Shown in pieces: positions 7,510-15,997 of a DNA stretch of 64,000 nucleotides; the first letter of the stretch is position 1; every line of letters begins with the position of its first letter. This stretch comes from an uncultured Eubacteriales bacterium. GTDB lineage: Bacteria > Bacillota > Clostridia > Oscillospirales > CAG-272. Under the pieces are notes generated by a model that worked only from the letters and a program-made list of their open reading frames with translations, ran no database searches and was not told the DNA's origin. The translations under genes and the position numbers were made by a program. The stretch covers positions 248,001-312,000 of the forward strand of contig CAKVOU010000001.1 of the NCBI GenBank assembly GCA_934796165.1, in the 5' to 3' direction.

Positions 7510-9273
7510 TTACTTGAATCTGACCTTTGCTTTGTAGGTAGTGTGGAGCAGCTCATGCGCCTTGTGCGAGTTGGGCTCGCCGAGGTAGTCGCGGTAAAGC
7601 TCCTGCACCTGCGGATTCTTGTGCGACTGGCGGAGCGTCTGTCTCTCATCCTCGGAGTAGAGTGCCGCCGCACGCTTTTCCTTGTAAGTGTCGAGAATGT
7701 CGATGTCCTCGTTCGGAAGAAGCGAGGGACGGACATAGGGCTGACCGCCGCCGTTGATACAGCCGCCGGGGCAGCACATGATCTCTATGAAGGTGTAGGG
7801 AGACTTGCCGGCACGGATGTCGTCGAGCACGGGCTTCGCGTTCTTCATACCGTGTGCCACGGCGATCTTCAGTTCCTTGCCGCCGAGCGTGAAAGTCGCC
7901 TCCTTCAGCCCCTCAAAGCCGCGTACTTCGTTGAATTCAACGGGTCCGTATTCCTTGCCCTCCAGTACATAGTAAGCAGTACGGAGCGCCGCCTCCATGA
8001 CACCGCCGGTCACGCCGAAAATGACGCCTGCGCCGGTGTAGGAACCAATCAGATCACTGTCGAATTCCTCGTCGGGAAGCTTCGGGAAGTTGATACCCGA
8101 ACGCTTGATGAGGTCTCCGAGCTCGCGCGTGGTGAGCACTGCGTCCACATCGGGCATTCCGTAGGTCTTGAGCTGGTCGCGTTCCTTCTCGTACTTCTTC
8201 GCGGTGCAGGGCATGATCGAAACCACGAAGATGTCTTCGGGATTCAGGTGATGCTTTTCCGCATAGTAGGTCTTGATGATCGCACCCTCCATCTCGTGGG
8301 GAGACTTGCAGGTGGACAGGTGGTCCAGGCAATCGCCGTAGTAGTACTCGGCGTAGTTGACCCAACCGGGAGAACAGGAGGTGATCATCGGAAGTACCCC
8401 GCCGTTGCCGATCCGGTTCAGCAGCTCGGTCGCTTCCTCCATAATGGTCAGATCGGCGCCGAAATCGGTGTCGTATACCTTCTCAAATCCGAGGCGGCGG
8501 AGAGCGGCGACCATCTTTCCTGTAACGGGAGTGCCGATCTTCATGCCGAATTCTTCACCGAGTGCCGCGCGGACGGCGGGAGCGGTCTGCACGATGACGT
8601 GCTTGCCGGCAGCCATTGCCGCGTCCACCTTGGCGATCTCGGATTTTTCCATGAGCGCGCCGGTCGGGCAGACGGAAACACACTGCCCGCAGAGGAGGCA
8701 GGGAGAATCCGCGAAGGAACGGTTACCCGCAGGAGCGACAATGGTAGCAAACCCACGGTTCTCAAAACCGAGAACACCGTTTCCGTGAGCCGCCTGACAT
8801 CTTGCGACGCATCTGCCGCAGAGAATGCACTTGGAGGTATCGCGGACGATGGACGGGGTCAGATCGTCAAGTGTCACGGGGGTCTTCGCGCCCTCAAACA
8901 CGCCCTCGCGTGCGCCGGTCAGCTTGGCAACGTGGAGCAGTTCGCAGTTGCCGTTCTTGTTGCACTGCTGGCAGTTCTTGTTGTGGTTGGAGAGAAGAAG
9001 CTCCACCGAGGTACGGCGTGCCGCCACAGCCTTGGGGGAGGAAATGCGGATCTCCATACCTTCGTTTACGGGGTAAACGCAGGAAGCAACCAGTCCGCGC
9101 GCGCCGGTTGCCTCAACAAGGCAGACACGGCAGGAGCCGCGGGAACACTCTCCGTGATTGAAAGCACAGAGAGAGGGAATTTCATAACCGCACTGTCTTG
9201 CGGCTTCCAGAATGGTGAGTCCCGCCTCAACCTGGTAGGACTGACCTTCAATTTTGATATTGACCAATGCCAT
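7510..9273 (-). CDS. hydA: NADH-linked [FeFe] hydrogenase catalytic subunit HydA
   Basis: A 587-residue catalytic subunit. In order: an N-terminal 2Fe-2S ferredoxin fold (Cys36, Cys43, Cys48, Cys51, Cys65), a His/Cys 4Fe-4S site (His97, Cys101, Cys104, Cys110), two 4Fe-4S ferredoxin motifs (Cys149-Cys159 and Cys192-Cys202), and the H-cluster domain. The three H-cluster signatures are TSCSPGW (298-304), MPCTAKKYE (354-362) and MCCPGGCINGGGQP (499-512). The usual forms are TSCCPxW and MACxxGCxxGGGxP, so Ser301 and Cys500 are departures. With HydB and HydC it oxidises NADH (possibly with reduced ferredoxin) to make H2, or the reverse. It is the third gene of the operon, 18 bp after hydB, with GGGAGGT as ribosome site. 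Confidence 0.95.
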   Translation of the reverse strand: MALVNIKIEGQSYQVEAGLTILEAARQCGYEIPSLCAFNHGECSRGSCRVCLVEATGARGLVASCVYPVNEGMEIRISSPKAVAARRTSVELLLSNHNKNCQQCNKNGNCELLHVAKLTGAREGVFEGAKTPVTLDDLTPSIVRDTSKCILCGRCVARCQAAHGNGVLGFENRGFATIVAPAGNRSFADSPCLLCGQCVSVCPTGALMEKSEIAKVDAAMAAGKHVIVQTAPAVRAALGEEFGMKIGTPVTGKMVAALRRLGFEKVYDTDFGADLTIMEEATELLNRIGNGGVLPMITSCSPGWVNYAEYYYGDCLDHLSTCKSPHEMEGAIIKTYYAEKHHLNPEDIFVVSIMPCTAKKYEKERDQLKTYGMPDVDAVLTTRELGDLIKRSGINFPKLPDEEFDSDLIGSYTGAGVIFGVTGGVMEAALRTAYYVLEGKEYGPVEFNEVRGFEGLKEATFTLGGKELKIAVAHGMKNAKPVLDDIRAGKSPYTFIEIMCCPGGCINGGGQPYVRPSLLPNEDIDILDTYKEKRAAALYSEDERQTLRQSHKNPQVQELYRDYLGEPNSHKAHELLHTTYKAKVRFK

Positions 9274-9291
9274 TTTATCTGTACCTCCCGA

Positions 9292-11178
9292 TTAATCCTT
9301 GGAAATGGCTTTGAACTTGCAGGAAGCCATGCACATACCGCACTTGATGCACTTCATGGGATCAATTGTAAGTGCGGGTTTCTTCTTGCCGGGAGCGACA
9401 TAGTCTGTCACGCTGATCGCGTTCACGGGGCACTGACGTGCGCAGAGTCCGCAACCGAAGCACTGATCCTTGTCGATCTTGTACTGCATCAGATGCTTGC
9501 ACACCTTTGCAGGGCATTTCTTGTCAACGATGTGAGCGATGTATTCGTCCTTGAAGTGGGACATGGTGGAAATGATGGGGTTCGCCGAGGTCTGACCGAG
9601 TGCGCAGAGCGAGTTGGTCTTGACGGCGTTCGAGAGAACGTCAAGCTCGTCGAGATCTTCCATTGTCCCCTTGCCGTCGGTGATCTTGGTGAGGATCTCC
9701 AGCATCCGCTTGGTGCCGATCCGGCAGGGAGAGCACTTGCCGCAGGATTCGTCGCAGATGAATTCCATGTAGAACTTTGCGATGTTGACCATGCAGTTAT
9801 CCTCGTCCATGACGATCGCGCCGCCGGAGCCCATCATGGAACCCTTGGCAACGAGGTTGTCAAAGTCGATCGGCTCGTCGAGGAATTCCTCGGTCAGACA
9901 TCCGCCCGAAGGACCGCCGGTCTGAATTGCCTTGAATTTCTTGTTTCCGGGGATACCGCCGCCAATGTCGTAGATCAGCTCGCGGAGCGTTGTGCCCATC
10001 GGAACCTCAACAAGACCGACATTGTTGACCTTGCCGCCGAGTGCGAACACCTTGGTGCCCTTGGACTTTTCAGTGCCGTACTTTGCAAATTCCGCAGCGC
10101 CCTCGCGGAGGATGTAGGGAACGCAGGCAAGCGTTTCAACATTGTTGACAACGGTCGGCTTCTGCCAGAGTCCCTTGACTGCCGGGAACGGAGGACGGGG
10201 GCGGGGCATACCGCGCTGACCCTCGATGGAGTTGAGCAGAGCCGTTTCCTCGCCGCAGACAAAAGCGCCCGCGCCGAGACGGATATGTGCCTGGAACCTG
10301 AAATCGGTTCCGAGGACGTGATCGCCGAGGATACCCATTTCGTTCATTTCCTTGATCGCCATCTGGAGACGGTGAACCGCAACGGGATATTCCGCACGTA
10401 CATAGAAGTAGCCCTCGCTTGCACCGATGGCGTAGCCCGCGATCATCATACCTTCGATGACTGCAAAGGGGTTGCCCTCGAGCACAGAACGGTCCATGAA
10501 CGCGCCGGGGTCACCCTCGTCGCCGTTGCAGACCACGTATTTCTGATCCGCGTCGTTTGCATATGCAAAGGACCACTTTCTGCCGGTGGGGAAGCCTGCG
10601 CCGCCGCGTCCGCGGAGACCCGACGCCAGCACCTCGTCGATGACCTGCTTCGGCTTCATGGAAAGCGCTCTTTCGAGTCCTCGGAATGCGCCGTAGCCGA
10701 GCGCTTCGTTGATGTTCTCCGGGTCAATGACGCCGCAGCCGTGCAGAGCAATACGCTTCTGCTTCTTATAGAAGTTGATATCGTCCTGCTTCTGTACCTT
10801 TTCCTTGGTGACGGGATCGACGTACAGCAGACGCTCGACGACCTTGCCGCCGATGATGTCGCTCTCCACGATCTCTTCCACGTCTTCGAGCTTCACAAGA
10901 CGGTAAAGCGTATCCTCGGGGAAGATCTTGACGAACGGACCCTGCGAGCAGAAGCCGAAGCAGCCGACCTGGTTGACGGTCACCTTGTCGCCAAGGTTCT
11001 TTTCTTTGATCAGCGTTTCAAACTTTTCCTTGATCTCGGCGGAGTGGGAGGAAAGGCAACCGGTACCGCCGCAAAGCACGATGGCACGTTTACCGTTCGA
11101 TCCGTCGAATTTTTGATTCAGGCACCTGGTACAGTCAGCAACCGCTTCGTCCAGCTGTTTTTTGGTTCTGATCTCCAT
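9292..11178 (-). CDS. hydB: NADH-linked [FeFe] hydrogenase flavoprotein subunit HydB (NuoF-like)
   Basis: A 628-residue subunit that binds NADH and FMN. It has an N-terminal thioredoxin-like 2Fe-2S domain (Cys36, Cys41, Cys73, Cys77), the NuoF core with the glycine-rich GLRGRGGAGFPTG and CNGDEGDPGAFMDR flavin/NAD motifs, the ESCGKCSPCRIG 4Fe-4S motif, and a C-terminal two-cluster ferredoxin domain (CFGCGLCARQC and CIKCGMCMASC). This is the full composition of HydB/HndC in trimeric hydrogenases. Its ATG directly abuts the hydC stop, and the ribosome site AAGGAGGT lies inside hydC, so translation is coupled. Confidence 0.95.
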   Translation of the reverse strand: MEIRTKKQLDEAVADCTRCLNQKFDGSNGKRAIVLCGGTGCLSSHSAEIKEKFETLIKEKNLGDKVTVNQVGCFGFCSQGPFVKIFPEDTLYRLVKLEDVEEIVESDIIGGKVVERLLYVDPVTKEKVQKQDDINFYKKQKRIALHGCGVIDPENINEALGYGAFRGLERALSMKPKQVIDEVLASGLRGRGGAGFPTGRKWSFAYANDADQKYVVCNGDEGDPGAFMDRSVLEGNPFAVIEGMMIAGYAIGASEGYFYVRAEYPVAVHRLQMAIKEMNEMGILGDHVLGTDFRFQAHIRLGAGAFVCGEETALLNSIEGQRGMPRPRPPFPAVKGLWQKPTVVNNVETLACVPYILREGAAEFAKYGTEKSKGTKVFALGGKVNNVGLVEVPMGTTLRELIYDIGGGIPGNKKFKAIQTGGPSGGCLTEEFLDEPIDFDNLVAKGSMMGSGGAIVMDEDNCMVNIAKFYMEFICDESCGKCSPCRIGTKRMLEILTKITDGKGTMEDLDELDVLSNAVKTNSLCALGQTSANPIISTMSHFKDEYIAHIVDKKCPAKVCKHLMQYKIDKDQCFGCGLCARQCPVNAISVTDYVAPGKKKPALTIDPMKCIKCGMCMASCKFKAISKD

Positions 11179-11664
11179 TTATACGACCTCCTTGTTGCGG
11201 TATTCCTCGATGACTTCGGGGATTTTGCTGACCGCCATTTTGGGGTAAACGGTGCCGTTGATGGTCACTGCGGGCGCAATGCCGCAAGCGCCGATGCAAC
11301 GGAGCGCGTCGATGGTGAAAAGACCGTCCTCGGTCGTTTCGCCCGGCGCAATACCGAGTACCTCGGAGAATTTATCGATGATTTGTTGTGCGCCCTTGAC
11401 GTAGCAGGCGGTACCGAGACAGCAGCCGATGATGTATTTTCCCTTGGGTTTGAGAGAGAAAAACGAGTAAAAGGTCACGACACCGTAGATCTCCGCGACG
11501 GAAATCCCGGTCTTCTCCGAAACGATCTCCTGGACATCAACGGGAATGTAGCCGTATTCCTTCTGAATGTCGCTGAGAATCATCATCAGAGGCGTGGTTT
11601 CGCCGGCGTATCTGTCGCAGATTTCGTTGATCTGTGCAACCGCGGCTTCGCTTAAGTGGGCCAT
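11179..11664 (-). CDS. hydC: NADH-linked [FeFe] hydrogenase subunit HydC (NuoE-like)
   Basis: A 161-residue thioredoxin-fold 2Fe-2S protein. The helical N-terminal domain is followed by the cluster ligands in CCLGTACYVKG (Cys81/82 and Cys87) and CIGACGIAP (Cys123, Cys127). It passes electrons within the HydABC complex. ATG 11664 is chosen over the opening at 11688 because AGGAGG lies seven bases upstream and the family starts here. It is the first gene of the operon; the mRNA leader is about 196 nt and contains hairpins, including CCGGATG paired with CATCCGG. Confidence 0.93.
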   Translation of the reverse strand: MAHLSEAAVAQINEICDRYAGETTPLMMILSDIQKEYGYIPVDVQEIVSEKTGISVAEIYGVVTFYSFFSLKPKGKYIIGCCLGTACYVKGAQQIIDKFSEVLGIAPGETTEDGLFTIDALRCIGACGIAPAVTINGTVYPKMAVSKIPEVIEEYRNKEVV

Positions 11665-11866
11665 AAGGATCCTCCTTGTTTGTCGCATTGAACATCGGCA
11701 GGCACAACAATACGGCTTCGCCGGAAGGAATCCGTGCGCCGCCGCAACCGATCAAACGACATCTTAATTGAATGATTTGTGCCGGAAACCGGATGATCTT
11801 CGCATCCGGTACGTCATTCCGAAGCGGAAACGACAGAATTTTTCCGTTTCGTCAGACATTTAACAA

Positions 11867-11911
11867 AATTATATCAAAAAAAATCCAATACGCCTGTTGC
11901 AATTGCAACAG
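11867..11911 (-). promoter_or_regulatory. hydCBA promoter with upstream activator-type site
   Basis: On the minus strand an extended -10, TGATATAAT, ends at 11867. No -35 hexamer stands at 16-18 bp; instead the 18-bp palindrome at 11894-11911 is centred about 42 bp upstream of the expected start of transcription (near 11860). This is the geometry of a class II CRP/FNR-activated promoter. Confidence 0.6.
11894..11911. promoter_or_regulatory. Perfect 18-bp palindrome, probable Crp/Fnr operator
   Basis: CTGTTGCAA followed directly by its exact complement TTGCAACAG. It lies between hydC and a Crp/Fnr-family gene and has the size and symmetry of a site for such a dimer. It overlaps the -35 of the regulator's own promoter. 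Confidence 0.7.
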
Positions 11912-11925
11912 AAATGCATTATAAT
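11897..11925 (+). promoter_or_regulatory. Promoter of the Crp/Fnr regulator
   Basis: TTGCAA at 11897-11902, a 17-bp spacer and TATAAT at 11920-11925. The -35 is one half of the palindrome, so binding there should block this promoter. Confidence 0.75.
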
Positions 11926-11965
11926 AATGACAATATGTAAAAAGCATATATCGGAGGAAAACGGG

Positions 11966-12577
11966 ATGGCGGAACAGAGACCGGAAACCGGGGAGAAACA
12001 GTGCGAGTCCCAAAGGTTTGCTGAGTTTGCGAACGGAGGGACGATCATGACCATTACGGGGCAGAGCGGAGAGGTCGGCGTGATCCGTCGGGGACGTGCG
12101 CATATCACCTGCCTTGATCACGAGGGCAGAGAAAGCACGATCGAATTGCTCAACGAAGGGGATTGCTTCGGAGCATATTTTCTCAAGCCGCTTGCTACCC
12201 AGGAATATGTGGTGATTGCCGACACACTCTGCAAGGTAATGTTCATTAACTATTCCAACGTGCTGCACAGTTGTCGGTTCAACTGCAAAAATCACGCGGA
12301 GCTGGTCAAGGATCTTCTGCGTCTGACCGCAGGAAAAGCGCAGTCATTGTCGTTGCACGTCAATGTGCTCAGCCAGAGAAGCCTGCGCGAAAAACTGCTG
12401 ACCTATCTCGGCTACCGCCGGGAGGCAACGGGCAGGAATACCGTTGAGCTTCCGATTTCATTGGTTGCACTGGCAGACTATCTTTGCGTGGATCGGAGCG
12501 CCATGATGCGGGAGATCCGTCATATGAACGAGGACGGGGTGATCCGTTCGGAGGGAAGGTATTTTACACTTCTGTAA
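11966..12577 (+). CDS. Crp/Fnr family transcription regulator, divergent from hydCBA
   Basis: A 203-residue regulator: an N-terminal cyclic-nucleotide-binding-type beta barrel (about 20-105, with the GDCFGAYFL turn), a dimer helix (about 110-135) and a C-terminal HTH (about 150-200, VALADYLCVDRSAMMREIRHM). Two Cys in the hinge (SCRFNCKN) could bind metal or a cluster, but an FNR-type N-terminal Cys set is absent. The ligand is unknown. Divergent position and the shared palindrome suggest that it controls hydrogenase expression and itself. ATG 11966 has GGAGG eight bases upstream. Confidence 0.85.
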   Translation: MAEQRPETGEKQCESQRFAEFANGGTIMTITGQSGEVGVIRRGRAHITCLDHEGRESTIELLNEGDCFGAYFLKPLATQEYVVIADTLCKVMFINYSNVLHSCRFNCKNHAELVKDLLRLTAGKAQSLSLHVNVLSQRSLREKLLTYLGYRREATGRNTVELPISLVALADYLCVDRSAMMREIRHMNEDGVIRSEGRYFTLL

Positions 12578-12640
12578 AGTGAAGAGCACAGGGCAGAACC
12601 GATGTGCCGTACCCGGTGCCTGACATTGACAAAGAACAAA

Positions 12641-12670
12641 AGCGCCCGCGCACGCTGTGCGCGGGGCGCT
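12641..12670 (+). terminator. Hairpin after the Crp/Fnr gene
   Basis: AGCGCCC-GCGCAC pairs with GTGCGC-GGGGCGCT with one bulged base. No T tract follows, so it may be a weak terminator or an mRNA end structure. Confidence 0.5.
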
Positions 12671-12741
12671 GATATTCATTTCATGGACCCCGGTGGTAAA
12701 TGGGGACCGGAGGCATGTTTTTTAGCTATGATTCCTTATGT

Positions 12742-12779
12742 AAAAACCTCCCGCGCAGGGCGTGCGCGGGAGGTTTTTT
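12742..12779. terminator. Bidirectional terminator between the Crp/Fnr gene and murA
   Basis: A 16-bp stem, AAAAACCTCCCGCGCA with its complement around GGGCG, ending in TTTTTT on the plus strand and in an equal T run on the minus strand. Confidence 0.92.
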
Positions 12780-12836
12780 CTTATGCAGAAAGACCCGATG
12801 AAACGTGTCCGCACGCGGACGGTTCCGCTTTCGCGG

Positions 12837-14132
12837 TCAGTTTGCCGTTCTCAGGTAATTGTCGTTATCGGGCGGGGTAAGAACAGTGATCTCCGCACCG
12901 AGATTCTTCAGCTTGGCAACGATATTTTCATACCCGCGTTCAATGTATTCCGTGCCCTCGATGACACTGATTCCTTCTGCCGCGAGCGCGGCGATTACGA
13001 GGGCGGCGCCGGCGCGCAGGTCGTTTGCGCGGAGCGGGGCACCGGTCAGTTTTTCCACGCCTGTGATGACGGCACAACCGTTTTCCACCTTGATGACGGC
13101 TCCCATTTTGCAAAGCTCGTCGGCGTAACGGAACCGCCCGGAAAAGACGGTCTCGGATACCATGCTGACCCCGTCGGCAAGCGTCATGAGCGCGCCGAAC
13201 TGCGGCTGCATATCCGTGGGGAAACCGGGATAGGGAAGCGTTTTGATGGCAACCGGACGGAGAATACGGTTGGAGGAGACGGTGACGGATTCGTCATGCT
13301 CTTCTACGCCGACGCCCATTTCCCTGAGCTTTGCCGTGACGGTTTCCAGGTGTTTGGGAATGACGTTGCGGACCGTTACCTGTCCACCGGCAGCCGCCGC
13401 GGCGACCATGTAGGTGCCGGCTTCGATCATATCCGGTATAATAGTATAGTCGCACCCGTGAAGTTCTTTGACGCCGCGGATGCGGATAACAGGCGTACCG
13501 GCACCGGTGATGTGTGCGCCGCAGGCGTTGAGGAAACCGGATACATCGACGATGTGCGGCTCTCTGGCGGCATTTTCAATGACGGTCAGTCCGTCTGCGA
13601 GCACGGCGGCGAGAATCATATTGATGGTCGTGCCGACCGAAGAGGTGTTGAAAAACATGGAGGTTCCGCGCAGACCTCCTTCGGGAGCTCTGGCACGGAA
13701 TCTGCCGCTTTCGATCACGGTTTCCGCACCCATGGCGGCAAAGCCCTGCTGATGCTGGTCAATGGGGCGGTTGCCGATGTCACAGCCTCCGGGAAGCCCG
13801 ACCTCGGTCTGCCCGAATCTGCCGAGTTGCGCGCCGGCAATGTAAATGGAGCCGCGGAGCTTGCGGACCAGATCAAAATCGGGAACGGTGTAGGGAAGTC
13901 CCGTCGTATCAATGCGGACCGTGCCCTTTTTCAGATGTGTGACGCGGGCACCGAGCGATTCCAGAATCTCAAGCGAGGTGACCACATCGCTGATCAGAGG
14001 CAGATTTTCGATGGTGCAGACGTCCCCCGCCAGAATGGTAGCGAAAAGAATAGGAAGCGCGGCATTTTTCATGCCGCCGATCTCAATATCACCGTAAAGC
14101 GGACGACCTCCGCTGATCTGAATCTGATTCAT
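12837..14132 (-). CDS. murA: UDP-N-acetylglucosamine 1-carboxyvinyltransferase MurA
   Basis: A 431-residue EPSP-synthase-fold enzyme that transfers enolpyruvate to UDP-GlcNAc, the first committed step of peptidoglycan synthesis in the cytoplasm. The N-terminal MKNAALPILFA motif (Lys22, Asn23) and the active-site loop LPGGCDIGNRP with Cys117 are intact, so the enzyme keeps the cysteine that fosfomycin modifies. Length and motif order are normal. It stands alone with its own promoter and a shared terminator. Whether it is the main or a second MurA copy of the genome cannot be told. Confidence 0.95.
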   Translation of the reverse strand: MNQIQISGGRPLYGDIEIGGMKNAALPILFATILAGDVCTIENLPLISDVVTSLEILESLGARVTHLKKGTVRIDTTGLPYTVPDFDLVRKLRGSIYIAGAQLGRFGQTEVGLPGGCDIGNRPIDQHQQGFAAMGAETVIESGRFRARAPEGGLRGTSMFFNTSSVGTTINMILAAVLADGLTVIENAAREPHIVDVSGFLNACGAHITGAGTPVIRIRGVKELHGCDYTIIPDMIEAGTYMVAAAAAGGQVTVRNVIPKHLETVTAKLREMGVGVEEHDESVTVSSNRILRPVAIKTLPYPGFPTDMQPQFGALMTLADGVSMVSETVFSGRFRYADELCKMGAVIKVENGCAVITGVEKLTGAPLRANDLRAGAALVIAALAAEGISVIEGTEYIERGYENIVAKLKNLGAEITVLTPPDNDNYLRTAN

Positions 14133-14304
14133 GGTACTGTCCCTTCATATCGTTTTTGCCCTGTGGAAAACTTTTTCCACAGGCGGTGGAAAAATCGGTT
14201 CACAGTCAGCGGGAAAAACGGCGGAGCCGGTTACCGCCGGGTGGAATCGGTCATATTTTTGTCATAATTTCAGGAAAAAGTTTGTCATAATTTAGTTATA
14301 TTTT

Positions 14305-14333
14305 ATTATAACATATATACTATGTTTTGTGAA
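14305..14333 (-). promoter_or_regulatory. murA promoter
   Basis: On the minus strand TTCACA (14333-14328), a 17-bp spacer and TATAAT (14310-14305) with an extended TGT before it. The leader to murA is about 165 nt and includes the direct repeats. Confidence 0.72.
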
Positions 14334-14536
14334 GAACATAAAATCGCTTAATTTGTAAACAAATTGATAACAAATAGTTAATCGGAACCTCCGAAAGCAG
14401 TTTCACATTTTCAGTATATCGCCCGGTGGAAAAAATGTGAAAAAAGTCTTGTCCGGTCGAAAGAAAAACTTCTGTCGGCACGGAGACGGCACAGGCAGGA
14501 AGGGGCTGGCGTCAAAGTGCGGGTTTGCGGTTGCGC

Positions 14537-14586
14537 CCCCGAACCAAAAGGACTCCGGCTTTCGCCGGAGCCCTTTTGGTTCGGGG
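14537..14586. repeat. Long imperfect hairpin after the DUF3810 gene
   Basis: Fifteen plus seven base pairs (CCCCGAACCAAAAGG and CTCCGGC with their complements) around one A-C mismatch and a TTTC loop. It lies just after the stop of the minus-strand gene. It has no T tract on either side, so it is not a standard intrinsic terminator; an mRNA 3'-end stabiliser or small repeat element is possible. Confidence 0.6.
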
Positions 14587-14596
14587 ACAGATCCGT

Positions 14597-15997
14597 TTAT
14601 TCCCGGTAATACGCAACGGCGAGATCAACGACCAGACCGTAACTGCGTTCCCCGACGGTGCCCTGAGATTGCAGATAGGAATTGTTGACGGCGCCGCTGA
14701 TGTCCGCGGCAACATTTTCCCGGTATTTTTCATAGAATTCGCTGTATGCCCTGAGTTCACCGCGTATCTCCGCTGACGTGCGTCCGTAGGCTTCGCGGTA
14801 GAGCTTGCCGTCCGCGGAGGACAGCGCACTCATGACGTATTCATAGAGATTCAGGTACCCGCTGTACCGGATATAGGCATCCTCGGATTCGATGCAGACA
14901 AGGAAAGCGACAAAGTTTGCTTCATCCTCTCTTGCAATGCCGCGCTGATGCGCCAGCTCGTGCGCCGCGGTGAACGGCGTGCAGTAGTCGGGGAAATGCA
15001 CGTTGATATTGGCTTCTCCCGTGAAATAGGTGTACACGCCGGTGATGTGCGTGTAGGACATCGGTTCGCTGAGCATCACTGGCTTGACGCGGCTGTAAAA
15101 ATGATCAATGAAGTCGTATTTTTCCGAAGCCTTGGCATAAGCCTCCATGAGCAGCCGATTCATTTCTCCGATCGAATACGGCATCTTTGAGGAGCCGTTT
15201 CCGTCGTAGTCCAGCTCCGCGCAGGCGCGGTTTGCCTCCTCGATCAGTATGAGCGCCGTGCGGTACAATTCCTCCGGCTTTTCGGGGGAACGGTCAAGCC
15301 CCAGCTTTTTGTCCAGTGTGGTGCCGTAATAGCCTGCACTGAAGTTGAGCACAAACAGATTGAAGAGCAGAGCGACCACGGACAGCAGGATCAGACAGAA
15401 CCGCCCGATGTCCCGCCAGGTCCCGCACTTTTTGCGGATGACGAACACGACAATGAGTACCGCGGCGATGGGCAGGAGAATGAGAAGCACCTCCGAGAGG
15501 GAAAACGGAAACCAGCAGGTGACATATGCTAAGATCCGCCGGAAGAAGGCACTGATGGTTTCATTGAAGAAATCGGAAAAGCCGGTATTCAGCCGTTGGA
15601 TGAGGTAGAGAATGGCGCATACACCCGCAAGCGCAAACATGGCGATGGAGAAGGGCGGTACCCGGCGGATGCGGTCTTTGGGGTTTATCTCCTTTCCGGC
15701 AGCCTTGTCCGGTTTTGCTGCGACTGAATGACCGGCTTGGGTATCGGTCATTTCATCCGTCCCGATTTCGGTTGTACCACCTGTTTTGGCGCCGGTCATT
15801 CCGCCCGGTTTCGTTTCTGTCGCGGCGTCCTCCGCACCTGTCGCGGTATCCTCCGCTCCGATCGCGTCGTCCGTTTCGGCACCCGTCTCGTCAACGAGCG
15901 GTTCGGCGGATTCGTCCGGCTTGTTTCCGGCGCTTTCGGTCGGCTGTTCGGTTTCTCTCCGGGAAAGCCCCGGGAAAGTTTCTTCGTTTTCAGGCAT
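14597..15997 (-). CDS. DUF3810 family membrane metallopeptidase-like protein
   Basis: A 466-residue protein with three parts. Residues 1-110 are a low-complexity, Thr/Ala/Glu-rich cytosolic tail with repeats such as GAEDTATGAEDAATETK. Then come three transmembrane helices (about 118-215). The rest is an outer domain with HELAHQRG, a gluzincin-type HExxH zinc motif, and a downstream EANFVAF that can give the third ligand. DUF3810 proteins have this architecture; the substrate is unknown and protease activity is inferred. ATG 15997 has AGGAGG upstream and overlaps the preceding pseudouridine synthase gene by 8 bp, so the two are coupled. Confidence 0.8.
   Translation of the reverse strand: MPENEETFPGLSRRETEQPTESAGNKPDESAEPLVDETGAETDDAIGAEDTATGAEDAATETKPGGMTGAKTGGTTEIGTDEMTDTQAGHSVAAKPDKAAGKEINPKDRIRRVPPFSIAMFALAGVCAILYLIQRLNTGFSDFFNETISAFFRRILAYVTCWFPFSLSEVLLILLPIAAVLIVVFVIRKKCGTWRDIGRFCLILLSVVALLFNLFVLNFSAGYYGTTLDKKLGLDRSPEKPEELYRTALILIEEANRACAELDYDGNGSSKMPYSIGEMNRLLMEAYAKASEKYDFIDHFYSRVKPVMLSEPMSYTHITGVYTYFTGEANINVHFPDYCTPFTAAHELAHQRGIAREDEANFVAFLVCIESEDAYIRYSGYLNLYEYVMSALSSADGKLYREAYGRTSAEIRGELRAYSEFYEKYRENVAADISGAVNNSYLQSQGTVGERSYGLVVDLAVAYYRE

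Larger units (their letters stand above)
14133..14596. other. 464-bp gap upstream of murA
   Basis: AT-rich from about 14250 to 14420. It holds the murA promoter, two direct repeats TTTGTCATAATTT (14258-14270 and 14281-14293), an inverted repeat TTTCACATTTT/AAAATGTGAAA (14401-14445 region) and TGTGGAAAA/TTTTCCACA pairs at 14162-14180 that resemble DnaA boxes. No credible gene is present. Confidence 0.6.

Noticed and set aside
7465..11655. A 1396-codon open frame on the plus strand, the longest in the window
   Set aside because: It lies exactly opposite hydA, hydB and part of hydC, which carry full iron-sulfur motifs. It has no ribosome site and no family motif; third-position GC bias of the true genes explains it.
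12602..12880. A 92-codon frame after the Crp/Fnr gene
   Set aside because: It crosses two hairpins and the end of murA, with no ribosome site or family match.
14162..14180. TTTTCCACA and its complement side by side, like DnaA boxes
   Set aside because: Only two to three copies, each one base off TTATCCACA, far from dnaA, dnaN or rpmH genes; not enough for an origin.
12762..14267. A 501-codon plus-strand frame opposite murA
   Set aside because: Shadow of murA, and it starts inside a terminator hairpin.
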